From positions 1-29,266 of the forward strand of contig CALSCR010004313.1 of NCBI GenBank assembly GCA_943704495.1: 29,266 nt of DNA, given 5' to 3'. Of this stretch, positions 17,601-26,344 are shown piece by piece. The stretch comes from Pigoraptor chileana. Its lineage: Eukaryota; Opisthokonta; Filasterea. Numbering within the stretch: the stretch's first letter is position 1; the number at the start of each line of letters is the position of its first letter. Both the position numbers and the translations under genes were made by a program. The notes beneath the pieces are model-generated. The model saw only the letters and a list, made by a program, of their open reading frames with translations, searched no databases and was not told where the DNA came from.

Positions 17601-19715
17601 ATGGACGAGGTCAAAGAAACTGACGTTGCTGCCACGTTCGGTACAATTGACGCCACCAGCACGGAATATATTGTTGCAGAAGAGATTCGGTCGACTGATG
17701 ACATGACCAAACAGCCAGACAAAACGACAGTGCATGCGACTATGGACACATGGGCATCGGTACAACAAGTCGACATAACGATGCGCTCGATTATCGAAAC
17801 AGCAGCACAAACTGCCAATATCGCGTCGGACGCAACTGTCAATATGTCGACCCAGCACGAAACGACACAGGCGATTGGCGAGCCGTCGGACGAGAATCAG
17901 GTGTCTGGTGAGCTGAAATGTTCCAGCCCCGATGCAGTAATCGTTGAGGTGCCACCTGGTTCCCACCGCGTAACGCTGTACGAGCCCAACTGGACGACGC
18001 TAACGGCAGACGCCTCCAAGCGCATGGCGTTGCTGCGTGCCATTGCCACCGCACGCATCAGTCAGCTGCAGGAGCTGACGGTTCGCCAGTGCGTCGACGC
18101 AACCAAGATGGACGATGCCGTGCCGTCGCACCCACTCATTGTCAAACTCGGCGCGTACTACAACGTTCACCGCAGTACTGAGCGCGTGACGCTCACTCCC
18201 ATTCTGCTCGCGACCGTGCCTACCTCCGCGATCAGGCATGCGGAGCCCGCCGCCATTGCCAAGGCGATCGCCAGCTGCCTCGAGTGGGAGGACATCACGG
18301 ACATCCACCTTGCTGCCGATGACGTCTTTTACCCGCCACCGCCCGTGCCCGAAGTCGCAGCGCGGATCCCGCCAAATGACAATACGTGGCCGGAAGATGC
18401 CAGCAACATCTCCGGCGCCGACCACGAGACGGCCATGCAGCACATTCTCGAATGCATCGCCGATTACGTGGCGGAGTGCCACCCGAACGTCCGGGCCATG
18501 CAGCCGTCAGGCACCAGGCGGCGCGGCGGCTCGCTCGTTCACGAGAACGTGCTCGTCTGCTACGTGAATCACAAGGGATACGTGCCCTGGAACGGCCGCC
18601 TCTTGCCCGTCGCCGCGAATTTTGATGGGCGCATGTACCGCCTGGACGTTCGCGGTGGTGCCGAGTTCAAGCGCCTGACCCATGCGAACCACACAGTCGT
18701 GCGCACGGCGAATCCATCCGACCCAATGCGCGTGGGAACCGAGATCGGGCGGCCTGATATCAACGGCGTCGGCACTGCCGGCCCGGGCGTGCGGTTCGTG
18801 CCCACCACGACGGATGGACAACTTGGCGTCGCTAACCTCGTGTCGTCCGCCACGCGGTACGAGCTCACCCACGCAGACGACAACTACTACGTGCTGACGT
18901 GCGCGCACATTCTTGAGGGCAAACGAGGGTTGTTCGGCTCCATTGTGGAAAACTCGATCGTGCACCTTTACAGCAACGGCGCGGATGCTGTTGGCACGTG
19001 CATGGAGCTGTGCGACGGGGACGTGACCGTTCCGACCGGCCACGGCACGCGCAAGTTTAGCATTGACGCCGCCATTGTGCGCGTGCGAACGAATCGCTGG
19101 CCGACGTCCAACCAGGATGCGTTCGAGGCAGTCGACAGCAGGATGCCGCCAACATCCCTACGCGACCGGTGGTACCCGCGCCGCGTCCTGCTGGATCTGC
19201 TCAACGGCCACTTGCCCGCCCTGACATCGTCCGTGCCCATGGACGAGATTCTCAACCCAACCGCCGCCGACAAAGACCGGATATACTTTAAGCTGGGCGC
19301 CACCACCAATCTCACCGCAATGCAGAGGCAGCCCATGACGCTTTTGGACCCCAACGACAACGAAGAATACATTTTGGTGGAGTCGGACGAGCCGGCATTG
19401 TTTAAACCGCCAAAGCCGCCGCGCAAATTTTACACGACGATGACGCTTGCAGACTACGTCGAAAACGACAAGGTCGTCCCGACGCGGTCGTCTGACGAAG
19501 GCGACTCTGGGTCGGCCATTTTTGATGCCGACGGGCGCGTACTCGGGATGCTCATTGGCGGGGGACCAGTGGGCTTGCAGTGGCGCACGTTCGCTACCCC
19601 CATGTGCGTTCTCGAGCAGGTCCTGGGCGTGACGACGTGCAGCACGGTGCACTCACTCGTGCCCGGTGCCAACCCCAACGATTCTTTTTCCGCCAACAAA
19701 TGCATTGTACAGTGA
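17601..19715 (+). CDS. Trypsin-like serine protease with long N-terminal extension
   Basis: 704 uninterrupted codons from an ATG in good context (TACCATGG). The chymotrypsin-fold triad is visible: His436 in VLTCAHILEG, Asp489 in SIDAAIVRV, Ser636 in EGDSGSAIF, followed by GRVLGMLIGGG. So a peptidase S1-type domain fills about residues 390-690. The first 110 residues are Thr/Asp-rich and disordered-looking; residues 120-380 form an unrecognised region (e.g. VTLYEPNWTTLTADASKRMA, LVCYVNHKGYVPWNGRLLPV). No signal peptide or membrane segment is seen, so an intracellular role is likely. GC and third-position GC are clearly higher than in all neighbours, and there is no sign of introns or decay, which suggests recent arrival or strong selection. 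Substrate unknown; HtrA-like or viral-type proteases are alternatives within the same fold. Confidence 0.85.
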   Translation: MDEVKETDVAATFGTIDATSTEYIVAEEIRSTDDMTKQPDKTTVHATMDTWASVQQVDITMRSIIETAAQTANIASDATVNMSTQHETTQAIGEPSDENQVSGELKCSSPDAVIVEVPPGSHRVTLYEPNWTTLTADASKRMALLRAIATARISQLQELTVRQCVDATKMDDAVPSHPLIVKLGAYYNVHRSTERVTLTPILLATVPTSAIRHAEPAAIAKAIASCLEWEDITDIHLAADDVFYPPPPVPEVAARIPPNDNTWPEDASNISGADHETAMQHILECIADYVAECHPNVRAMQPSGTRRRGGSLVHENVLVCYVNHKGYVPWNGRLLPVAANFDGRMYRLDVRGGAEFKRLTHANHTVVRTANPSDPMRVGTEIGRPDINGVGTAGPGVRFVPTTTDGQLGVANLVSSATRYELTHADDNYYVLTCAHILEGKRGLFGSIVENSIVHLYSNGADAVGTCMELCDGDVTVPTGHGTRKFSIDAAIVRVRTNRWPTSNQDAFEAVDSRMPPTSLRDRWYPRRVLLDLLNGHLPALTSSVPMDEILNPTAADKDRIYFKLGATTNLTAMQRQPMTLLDPNDNEEYILVESDEPALFKPPKPPRKFYTTMTLADYVENDKVVPTRSSDEGDSGSAIFDADGRVLGMLIGGGPVGLQWRTFATPMCVLEQVLGVTTCSTVHSLVPGANPNDSFSANKCIVQ

Positions 19716-19946
19716 TGGCCGCGCGCCGTCGCGTCTTTTGCGCTCCTTTGCTCCGTCAACAAACGCGGGCCGCGCGATGATCATGACGCTCAGTATCTCG
19801 GCAGTATGGCAGGGCGCAATATTCGTGGCTTGCCAGGTGGAGGTGGCCGATGCACTCACGGGAGGCCCGCCTGAAGTGCCAGTGTTTGTGTCCCAGTGTC
19901 TGTCTTCTAGAGCGCGACAGACTCGTAACTGTAGGTGCTTCGCCAT
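19653..19946 (-). CDS. Doubtful GC-rich ORF overlapping the protease 3' end
   Basis: An ATG-initiated frame of 97 codons (MAKHLQLRVCRALEDRHW...) overlaps the last 63 bases of the protease gene on the other strand. A plus-strand frame of similar length covers the same DNA. Composition gives no decision, and both may be chance frames in GC-rich sequence. The region 19986-20120 downstream has nothing recognisable. Confidence 0.15.
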   Translation of the reverse strand: MAKHLQLRVCRALEDRHWDTNTGTSGGPPVSASATSTWQATNIAPCHTAEILSVMIIARPAFVDGAKERKRRDGARPSLYNAFVGGKRIVGVGTGHE

Positions 19947-20119
19947 AGTTGTATTTTCCTTGTACCAGTTGGTCTGATTAAACATTTTGTGTATTCTCGG
20001 CTGTGGGAGTATAGTTTTAATTGTTAAAAAGTAGTCTGATACGAATAGTTAGCCGAGCTCTCGCTTAATGTGGTATTTTGACCATTGTTGTCCTCTGATG
20101 TAAAAGATGGGTCCGAGAC

Positions 20120-20139
20120 TCGGCGAGATCTCGGGATTC
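20120..20139 (-). repeat. Dispersed 19-bp motif with palindromic core (copy 2)
   Basis: Reverse complement reads AATCCCGAGATCTCGCCGAG, sharing AATCCCGAGATCTCGCCGA with 3745-3763. It lies just downstream of the WD40 remnant. Confidence 0.4.
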
Positions 20140-20198
20140 GCAGCCAAATTACCGCGCACGACTCTCTTTGAAGGTCGCGCTTCTGATCTCCGACCTAA

Positions 20199-20516
20199 TC
20201 AAGTAGATAAACAAACCCACATGCCTCCATCACGCGAAAACGCCACCGTCTTGACCTTCGTAGTATGCCCAACGAGAACACTCGCGCGGACACATGTCGC
20301 CGTATTCCACAGCCGCACGGTATTGTCACCGCTGCCACTTCCTATCGTACATCCTCCGTCCGGTGAAAACGCCACCGAATTAACTATCCTCGTATGTCCA
20401 ACAAGAATACGCTTGCCCTCGTTCGCCGGTTCCCACAGTCGAACCTTACTCGCATCCTGATGCAATCAGTCGTCCGTCCGGTGAAAATGCCACCGAGAAG
20501 ACAGCGGTATCCGTAA
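20199..20516 (-). pseudogene. WD40-repeat gene remnant
   Basis: About two and a half WD40 units: VFSVAFSPDGRLIASG, then after a one-base frame break near 20460 KVRLWEPANEGKRILVGHT, VNSVAFSPDGGCTIGSGSGD, NTVRLWNTATC, VLVGHTTKVKTVAFSRDGG. The sequence then runs into a stop at 20199. GH, SPDG and the VRLW strand are typical. A functional propeller needs about seven repeats, and no start or further repeats are present, so this is a fragment. Confidence 0.8.
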
Positions 20517-20712
20517 TGTGAAGACGTGTATCTTACATTTTCTCTGTTTTACAACGTACCTAACGTTCGGAAAGACATCCCTGAGAATAGCGCGTTCTTT
20601 CAAGTCAAACTACTGGGCGACAACGATGCCGACCCTGTTTCGAAGGGGGATGGCTGGGTCTACAACATCAGGTCGGGGGACGTACTCCCATTGTGCGACG
20701 AGCCAGCGACGT
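20517..20712 (+). CDS. Exon-like open frame followed by a splice donor
   Basis: The frame reads VYLTFSLFYNVPNVRKDIPE, NSAFFQVKLLGDNDADPVSK, GDGWVYNIRSGDVLPLCDEP and ends at GAC/GTGAGT (20711), a consensus 5' splice site. The start is unclear (a GTG at 20526; an in-frame stop precedes it). No acceptor in the right phase joins it to the ATG frame at 20874, so it may be the remaining exon of a lost gene. Composition is convincingly protein-like; no family recognised. Confidence 0.4.
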
Positions 20713-20873
20713 GAGTTAATTTTCAGCCTCTCGTGCTGCTGAATCAAACCGGCTCGAAAAGCGAACGACGAAGCCTGAAAAGACGTCGAGTGACCCAACG
20801 CACGGCCGTACACTGTATTATGCAAGCAAAACAACTGTTAGAGGTCCGAGTCCCATTTTAGTGCCCGGCAACT

Positions 20874-22101
20874 ATGCACAATACCGCACAATTTATGAAT
20901 AGTGCACTTGCTTCCATTCTTGCATGCTATCATCAAGACAACAAATGCCACGACATGCTTTACCTAAGAGCAAACTTCATTTTAAAAGTAAGAGGCAAAA
21001 GGACGATGCAGAGTCTTTCATGTACGGACGGATGGGAAAATTTGCCAACACCGGATTTGAGTGACACAGAAAGCGTATGCTCTGATGATGTCGACTGGAC
21101 TGGCAAGTTCACAGAAAACATTCCAAAGTATTTATTTCGCAATTCGTTCAGCAAACCTCAATTGAACGTCTTCAGAAGAAACGTCACAGAGGCCATTATG
21201 GATTCTACTGGTCTGTATTTTGACATTGCGGACAATTGCGAGAACGGTGAGGCCGGGGAAGCAAGCGCGTCGCTGTTTTCTTCCTTTGGTTAATCGGGGG
21301 ATCGGACTGCCAACGGATAGCAAATTTGGGGGAGTGCCATACATTCGCGAGGATGAAGAGTGGCCACTGTGCCCAATCTGCTCTTGTATATTTGAATCCG
21401 ACAACGAAGATTGCGGTTTCGATTGGCAGTTGGCTGATGATGAGTCTGATGGAGACGAATGTGCATCTGATAATGAAGAAAATAAAGAAGAATGGGATCG
21501 AATTCATGCCACAACAAAGGTACCAGGTGGCCTGATGACGTTTATTATGCAATTGCGCTTGAGCGATGTTCCAAAAGAGTTGGTAGGCGAATTCTCGCGC
21601 GTGGATATCCCCGTGGAAAACCAATTGTTTCAAATGTTTTGGTGTTCATTCTGTCACAACGGTAGCACATTTGGTCGTATTGTGGACTCGCATTTGCCTA
21701 GTCAAACCACAAACTTTGTCAAGACGCGACGAGAGTATATTTTGCGCGGGTGGAAGAACACCGCAGATTTTCCACATCCCGGCGACACCCCATATATCGG
21801 AATTCGGTTTCCATCAAGCAAAGTGGCCAAATATGCTTTGCTGTACAAGTTTCTTGAACCATGGAATGCTGTGGAGGGTAAGTACACTGTGCGAAGATGT
21901 GACAAGCTCGGAGGATTCCCTTATTACGGACCTTACGAAGACAGTCGTGATTCTCGACCGTTTTGTTGTGATTGCCCAATGGAGTTATTTTTCCAACTTG
22001 GTGCCAACGGGAATTCGCTTAGCCGTCGAAGTATCGACCACGGGGTTATTTGCATCCTGCAATGTGCTAAGGATAAAACTCATTTTCGAATCAAGAGCTA
22101 G
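20874..22101 (+). CDS. DUF1963 (YwqG-like) family protein, frame-broken near the N-terminus
   Basis: The second frame (to 22101) has the DUF1963 hallmarks: SKFGGVPYIREDEEWPLCPI, MTFIMQLRLSDVPKEL, LFQMFWCSFCHNG, the second GG motif CDKLGGFPYY, CCDCPMELFFQLG and DHGVICILQC near the end. An acidic insert (ADDESDGDECASDNEENKEE) sits after the first Cys pair, and three C-x-x-C pairs suggest a metal site. The N-terminal part lies in another frame from ATG 20874 (or 21006) to 21293: MQSLSCTDGWENLPTPDLSD ... FSKPQLNVFRRNVTE. The two frames overlap at 21220-21293. A GTGAGG donor at 21247 exists, but no acceptor in phase keeps the GG motif, so a frameshift is likelier. DUF1963 proteins have no settled function. 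Confidence 0.7.
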
Positions 22102-22143
22102 CAACTTCAGCGTTGAACATATACTGCGCTTTTGATTCTTCTT

Positions 22144-22267
22144 TCAGATGAAACTCCTGCAAGAACTGCAAGGTATTTGGCAGTTGGTCCAAGCGCAAGA
22201 GCGACATGGGTGAAAGCTTCATTCCAGTCAAACTGCTCTGGGCCCCGATCTTGAAATACGTTTGCTG
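22144..22267 (+). other. Coding-like block, possible extra exon
   Basis: After ttcttctttcAG, one frame reads SCKNCKVFGSWSKRKSDMGE and SFIPVKLLWAPILKYVC and stops at 22265. It has a C-x-x-C pair and good composition, but no clear start. It could be a 3' exon of the DUF1963 gene or part of another lost gene. 22268-22600 shows no gene and is AT-rich. Confidence 0.25.
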
Positions 22268-22627
22268 AGGGGATTAGCATTCAGAGACTGCAGATCTTGC
22301 TTGAAACGTTTTTATGCAAATGAAGCAGTACAGAGGTCATGCAATGATAGGCAAGCAACCTGATTGCGACGAACATAGGTTAATTTATTGTACATCTCTA
22401 CATTAAGAGTCTGTTTGCGGATTTTTAGTTCTGTTTTTGTTATTGTTTATGTCCACCTTGACTCTTGTGCAATTTTTGCACCAAACAAAATTTGTGGACA
22501 GACTCTCAAAATGAATAATTGTGCGTCTTGTGTGCTTGATCTTAATATGATTAGCATCACTCGTAACCAAGCGCATTGCTTATTATTTTTCATATATCAA
22601 TGCTCAAGTTCAAACATCTTTACCAAG

Positions 22628-22824
22628 ATGGACACCTCCGAGGCGACGGCTACATGGCGATCCCATCGCAGATCTCTTTGCGCTCGCGGAACTGAACACA
22701 CAGACACAATAAGGTCGACCGCACGAATCATAAGCGAAGTAACCACAACACCAGTACAGTTCATGGCTCTGCAATATGCATATGGTTGCGAATGTAGAAC
22801 AATAGAAAGTCATGGGCGCAACTG
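22628..22824 (+). other. Short ORF, possibly the start of a decayed gene
   Basis: ATG frame MDTSEATATWRSHRRSLCAR..., 65 residues, not recognised. An alternative frame from about 22658 reads GDPIADLFALAELNTQTQ and stops, which looks more protein-like; a frame break near 22655 would join the two. Evidence is weak. Confidence 0.15.
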
Positions 22825-23640
22825 AACGCACCCCAGTGTTGCACGCCATGACGCGCAACGGAACGCGCTTTAAAGAGAAGAATACTTCCAGGCATAGAAT
22901 GTGGAACAGCCAATTGGTGCCCCCTCCTGGGACTTGTTTTATGCTAGGCTCATTCCTTCTTTTTTTGTAACTTTGTTTTTCAATACTACTGCATTCTTGT
23001 TTATGTTTCTTGGTTACCGCATGGTTCCATTATTCTCTCATGCAGCTTTGCAATTTATTTAGATTACCCATAGTATGGTTGTTCCACGGATACAACAGCG
23101 CGCCATTCAGTCGAAACCCCGAAGATCTGACCTAAGGCCTTGAGGAAGGCATACAGCGTTGGAAATCTGGAACCGTTACTCCGGCTGCGTTTCAAATAGG
23201 GCTTCGACAGGCGGTCGACTACAAGTGTGTTTTTTTTCTTTCAGCGTCAGACGTAGCGCGATTACGTGTGAAGCAAGTATGCACATAGGTATTGAAAATG
23301 CCATTAAACAGGTAACTTCCTGCTTAATTATTACTTTGTCAATCGAAACGTTCTAGGTGAGCATTACGCTGTTTGCATGGCTGCACAATTAAGGCACTTC
23401 CTGTCGACTATTTGTACAAAACATATCATGAACAAACTTTCAAAAAAGGTCCCTTGTCCACTTTGACTTTGAAAGGACTGTGCAACAATCTAACCAGTAT
23501 CGTTACGCCTGTGCGATTTTGGCAACATTTAGAATGTTCCATATCCGACACCACCACTTGCATATGGTGTATCGCTCGATCCTTGGTTTGGGTTTGGGTT
23601 GGGGGGTGGGGGGTTTATCGGAGCTGACTGCATGCTCAGT
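22825..23640 (+). other. Gene debris with exon-like signals
   Basis: 22825-23090 is AT-rich and empty. At 23092-23216 a frame with one stop reads YNSAPFSRNPEDLT and GLEEGIQRWKSGTVTPAAFQ. A strong acceptor, TTTTTTTTCTTTCAG, ends at 23244. The next 60 bases read RRSAITCEASMHIGIENAIKQ, then meet a strong donor, CAG/GTAACT, at about 23312. Further on, frames read EHYAVCMAAQLRHFLSTICT and QQSNQYRYACAILATFRMFH. They cannot be joined in phase, so this is probably a disrupted multi-exon gene. Confidence 0.25.
23585..23616 (+). other. G-rich tract, potential G-quadruplex
   Basis: GGTTTGGGTTTGGGTTGGGG continued by GGTGGGGGGTTT contains four or more runs of at least three G with short loops. No gene context explains it. 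It resembles a degenerate TTTGGG repeat. 23641-23937 has no supported gene. Confidence 0.5.
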
Positions 23641-23937
23641 CTGGTCGAGCGTCGAGTTTGAATCGGCCTGTTTGAAAATTTTGGTTCCCTCAGTCCGATT
23701 TGTAAAAGTGATACAGAATATGCAACAGTCCGTCCCAGCATACCTTGGAACGAGAGCTATGGCGTCCCCGGGTCGTTGAGGTCCCGCTTGGGCTCTTGGA
23801 CGCTTTTTATCGTTGTTCGGAATATGAGCAGAAAGTGAGCTGTAATTCCCTTCACTGTTTGATTTGTGTACATGTTAGAAGTGTTGAAGTCGTGTTATGC
23901 TCAATAGCAAGCCAACTACAAACTATCCAAAAGCTTA

Positions 23938-24147
23938 TTACGCAGTGTGGCGACATTGAGATTGTGATTCAATGACACGCTCAAGACAAAGTGTTAGCAA
24001 TGCGACAAACCTCATCGTGTTCAGCTGTTGTTGAAGGTAATCCGCCCTTTTCTTCTCCTGTGCGTGAAGGGCCTTCTCCTGTGCGTGAAGGGCCTTCTCC
24101 TGTGCGTGAAGGGCCTTCTCCTTTTCGTATAGGGTCTTGAAATCCAT
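23938..24147 (-). CDS. Small coiled-coil protein (or first exon)
   Basis: ATG at 24147: MDFKTLYEKEKALHAQEKAL with heptads KALHAQE repeated three times, then KKRADYLQQQLNTMR, then a Cys/Leu-containing tail (FVALLTLCLERV) to a stop at 23938. The tail may be intronic: ATGAG/GTTTGT at about 24015 is a plausible donor, but no acceptor was assigned. An in-frame extension upstream begins at TTG. It belongs by style with the other minisatellite-built coiled coils in the window, but has no alpha/beta domain. Confidence 0.35.
   Translation of the reverse strand: MDFKTLYEKEKALHAQEKALHAQEKALHAQEKKRADYLQQQLNTMRFVALLTLCLERVIESQSQCRHTA
24052..24125 (-). repeat. 21-bp coding minisatellite
   Basis: GGGCCTTCTCCTGTGCGTGAA is repeated about three and a half times, exactly. 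It encodes KALHAQE, one coiled-coil heptad per unit. Confidence 0.9.
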
Positions 24148-24305
24148 TGGTGTCGACACGGCGATTGCAGCCTTGTTATTTGTAAATGTTTTTAGTCTTA
24201 GCTTGAAAGCGTCGTTAAGGCCCAATCTTCGTCATCTTTCTTTTTCTACAGGGTCTTCATTTAGCGAATCACGTAAACCAAACAGAGGGTGCCTAATGTT
24301 GTTGT

Positions 24306-24371
24306 GTCACGGTGCTGTACGCTCTGTGACGTGAGGATGTTCAAAAGACGTCACATGTAACAGCACGTGAC
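24306..24371. repeat. Imperfect inverted repeat, about 25-bp arms
   Basis: GTCACGGTGCTGTACGCTCT-GTGACGT pairs with ACGTCACATGTAACAGCACGTGAC across a loop of about 13 bases (AGGATGTTCAAAA), with a few mismatches. Could be a small foldback element or a hairpin. No gene is seen in 24372-25241: ORFs at 24542-25134 are composition-driven, and only the telomere-like ACCCTAACCCT at about 24786 is notable. Confidence 0.5.
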
Positions 24372-25241
24372 TACCGTTCCTTGTAAATCAAGACCGTCGT
24401 AACACGAACGCGGTAGATATTCGGATGCGAATACTTAACAGCGCTTGCAGAACCAAAACGACACCACGTCAGAAGAATCGTCTCTCGTCTAGTCATACGC
24501 TACGTTAGCGTCCATGTGATCCAGGTTACACAAATATACGTTTAAGATAACAAATCTGTGAAATGGTACCCCCTGTCCTTATATACCCATCCCGCAGATT
24601 CATGCGTTCGTCGGGTGTCCACTGTGGGGACACCTTTCCGCACACAGGGAAACATGTACACACTGCTATACGCGCATACAGAAAAATAAACATCAATCAT
24701 AAGAGACAAACATTTACACATACATACGCGACATGTAATGACTTGGGCTCGGTGCTTCGACCCCCGTAGTCCGTGTCGCACGCTGTTCGACCCTAACCCT
24801 CGTCGGTCATCGTCAACATTACACACTGTCGAGCCCTGCATTCCTCTCCTGGGATGTTCCCCTCCGTGGGGATATTGCCGTCGATGCCCCAATGCGGCCG
24901 AGGCACATCCACTCCCTCACTGGAAAGCTCCAACCCAGCGCGTCTTTTTAGCTTTACTTTTCGACACTGATTTAAAAGTATGGCACGGCACAACCCTTTG
25001 GATCCTTGGACGGTGGCTCGGTGTTCAATCAGTGGAGCGACTGAATGAGTATTTGATGGCAACTGACTCCGCATGTAAGTAGGTATTGACGCTTTTTTCT
25101 TTTTATTATTGTTATACGCAACTCCAAATGACACCTACGGCTTGCTTAAAACAAACAACTCCACATTGTTGACACATGTACAAGATGATCGGTGAGTTAA
25201 GGAAGTGTCTTGTTTGTAAGTAAGCTGCAACTGACATCGAT

Positions 25242-26196
25242 ATGAAGGACTCAAAAGATTACGAACCCGTCGAAGATTGATGCTTCGGATGCCGCAAACG
25301 CGCCGGACCGCTTCGGTAAAGAGAGCGTTGAGCAAATCGCCGTTCTCACCGCCGCTGAGCACGCCCGCGCTACTCTTGAGAGCACGGAGCCTGAAGTCGA
25401 GAAGGACGCGTTCGAACGTGTCGCTCGTGAGACTGCAAAAGCAATTGCTGACGAACGCGTTGCTCGTGCGGAGAAGGCTCTTGCTGGTGAACGTGTCGCT
25501 CGTGAAACCACGGCGAAGGCTCTTGAGACTACGGCGAAGGCTCTTGAGACTACGGCGAAGGCTCTTGAGACTACGGCAAAGGCTCTTAAGACTACGGCAA
25601 AGGCTCTTGAGACTACGGCGAAGGCTCTTGAGACCACGGAAAAGGCTCTTACTGCAGAACGTGGCGCTCGCAAAAACGTCGAGGACAAGGCTTGCGACAA
25701 TGCAAGGAAGCTCGCTAAGGCCGAAAAGGCTCTTGCTAACATTCATAAGGCGGTGTTGTTACTCGTTCATCCGTTTATGAACGGAATCGAAGAAAGGATG
25801 ACTGAGCTCAATGAGCAGGTGGATAACTACGAAAAGGCATACGGGAACATTCTCGGACTTGAAATCGTTCCAGTTGAGACGAGCTCGACGGGCACGATCA
25901 AGCAATGCCACGCTCTTCCGCCTGGCTCCATTAAGGCAGTTGTCGTTTGCGGCCAACTCTCTCTTCTGAGTTCCGACACCACCCCTGAATGGATCAAGCT
26001 CTTCAAAGTTTTCGAGGCGGGCACGTGTCCGCCAATTATTTTTGGGCTACGTAGTGACGAACAACAGATCCTCGACTTCGATTTTTTGGAGACCATTCGC
26101 GGAACAATGACCCGCAACTACGTCTTCTATGACCCTCACTACTACTCTGACGACCTTTTGGCCAATGCTCTTGAGGTTTCCGCAAAAGAGCCGTAA
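25242..26196 (+). CDS. Coiled-coil protein with C-terminal alpha/beta domain (copy B)
   Basis: The main frame is open from about 25246 to TAA 26194. It has an acidic start (IDASDAANAPDRFGKESVEQ), a coiled coil with seven TTAKALE-type heptads, a helical linker (MNGIEERMTELNEQVDNYEK), and a C-terminal domain with strands LEIVPVETSS, SIKAVVVCGQLSLL, helix EWIKLFKVFEAG, strand PPIIFGLRSD, a segment RNYVFYDPHYYSDD and last helix LLANALEVSA. The only nearby ATG (25242, MKDSKDYEPVED) is in another frame that stops after twelve codons, so a one-base frame break near 25275, or an upstream exon, must supply the start. The domain matches copies at 15593-16690 and 4629-5224. Function unknown; an alternating beta/alpha (receiver- or Rossmann-like) fold is inferred. 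Confidence 0.65.
25507..25653 (+). repeat. 21-bp coding minisatellite, seven units
   Basis: Unit ACTACGGCGAAGGCTCTTGAG, seven copies with few changes, encoding (T-T-A-K-A-L-E)7. Each unit is exactly one heptad, so copy-number change keeps both the frame and the coiled-coil register. Confidence 0.9.
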
Positions 26197-26344
26197 CCAA
26201 CGTGGGTATCTCTCATTTGAAACAGCTTAATGATATTGAAAATTCTCGCATTCTTTCGTGTTCTAACACATATCTGATGTCCTAAAACAGGAAACGAACG
26301 ATGTGGTCAACGTTTCCTTCATCAAACCCCCCACTGCCTACTTA

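Noticed and set aside
18000-19652. Minus-strand ORFs of 150-180 codons opposite the protease
   Set aside because: Shadows in GC-rich coding DNA; the plus strand carries an intact catalytic triad.
20711-20726. A 16-bp micro-intron (GTGAGTTAATTTTCAG)
   Set aside because: Looks like a donor and acceptor, but removing it leads to a stop after a few codons. Similar 15-20 bp candidates elsewhere also fail to repair frames, so no micro-intron system is claimed.
24740-24800. tRNA gene
   Set aside because: TTCGACCC resembles a T-loop, but no matching acceptor stem or anticodon arm could be drawn on either strand.
25135-25746. Minus-strand ORFs of 163 and 203 codons
   Set aside because: Antisense of the 21-bp coiled-coil repeats of copy B; Ser/Leu/Arg-rich repeats without other support.
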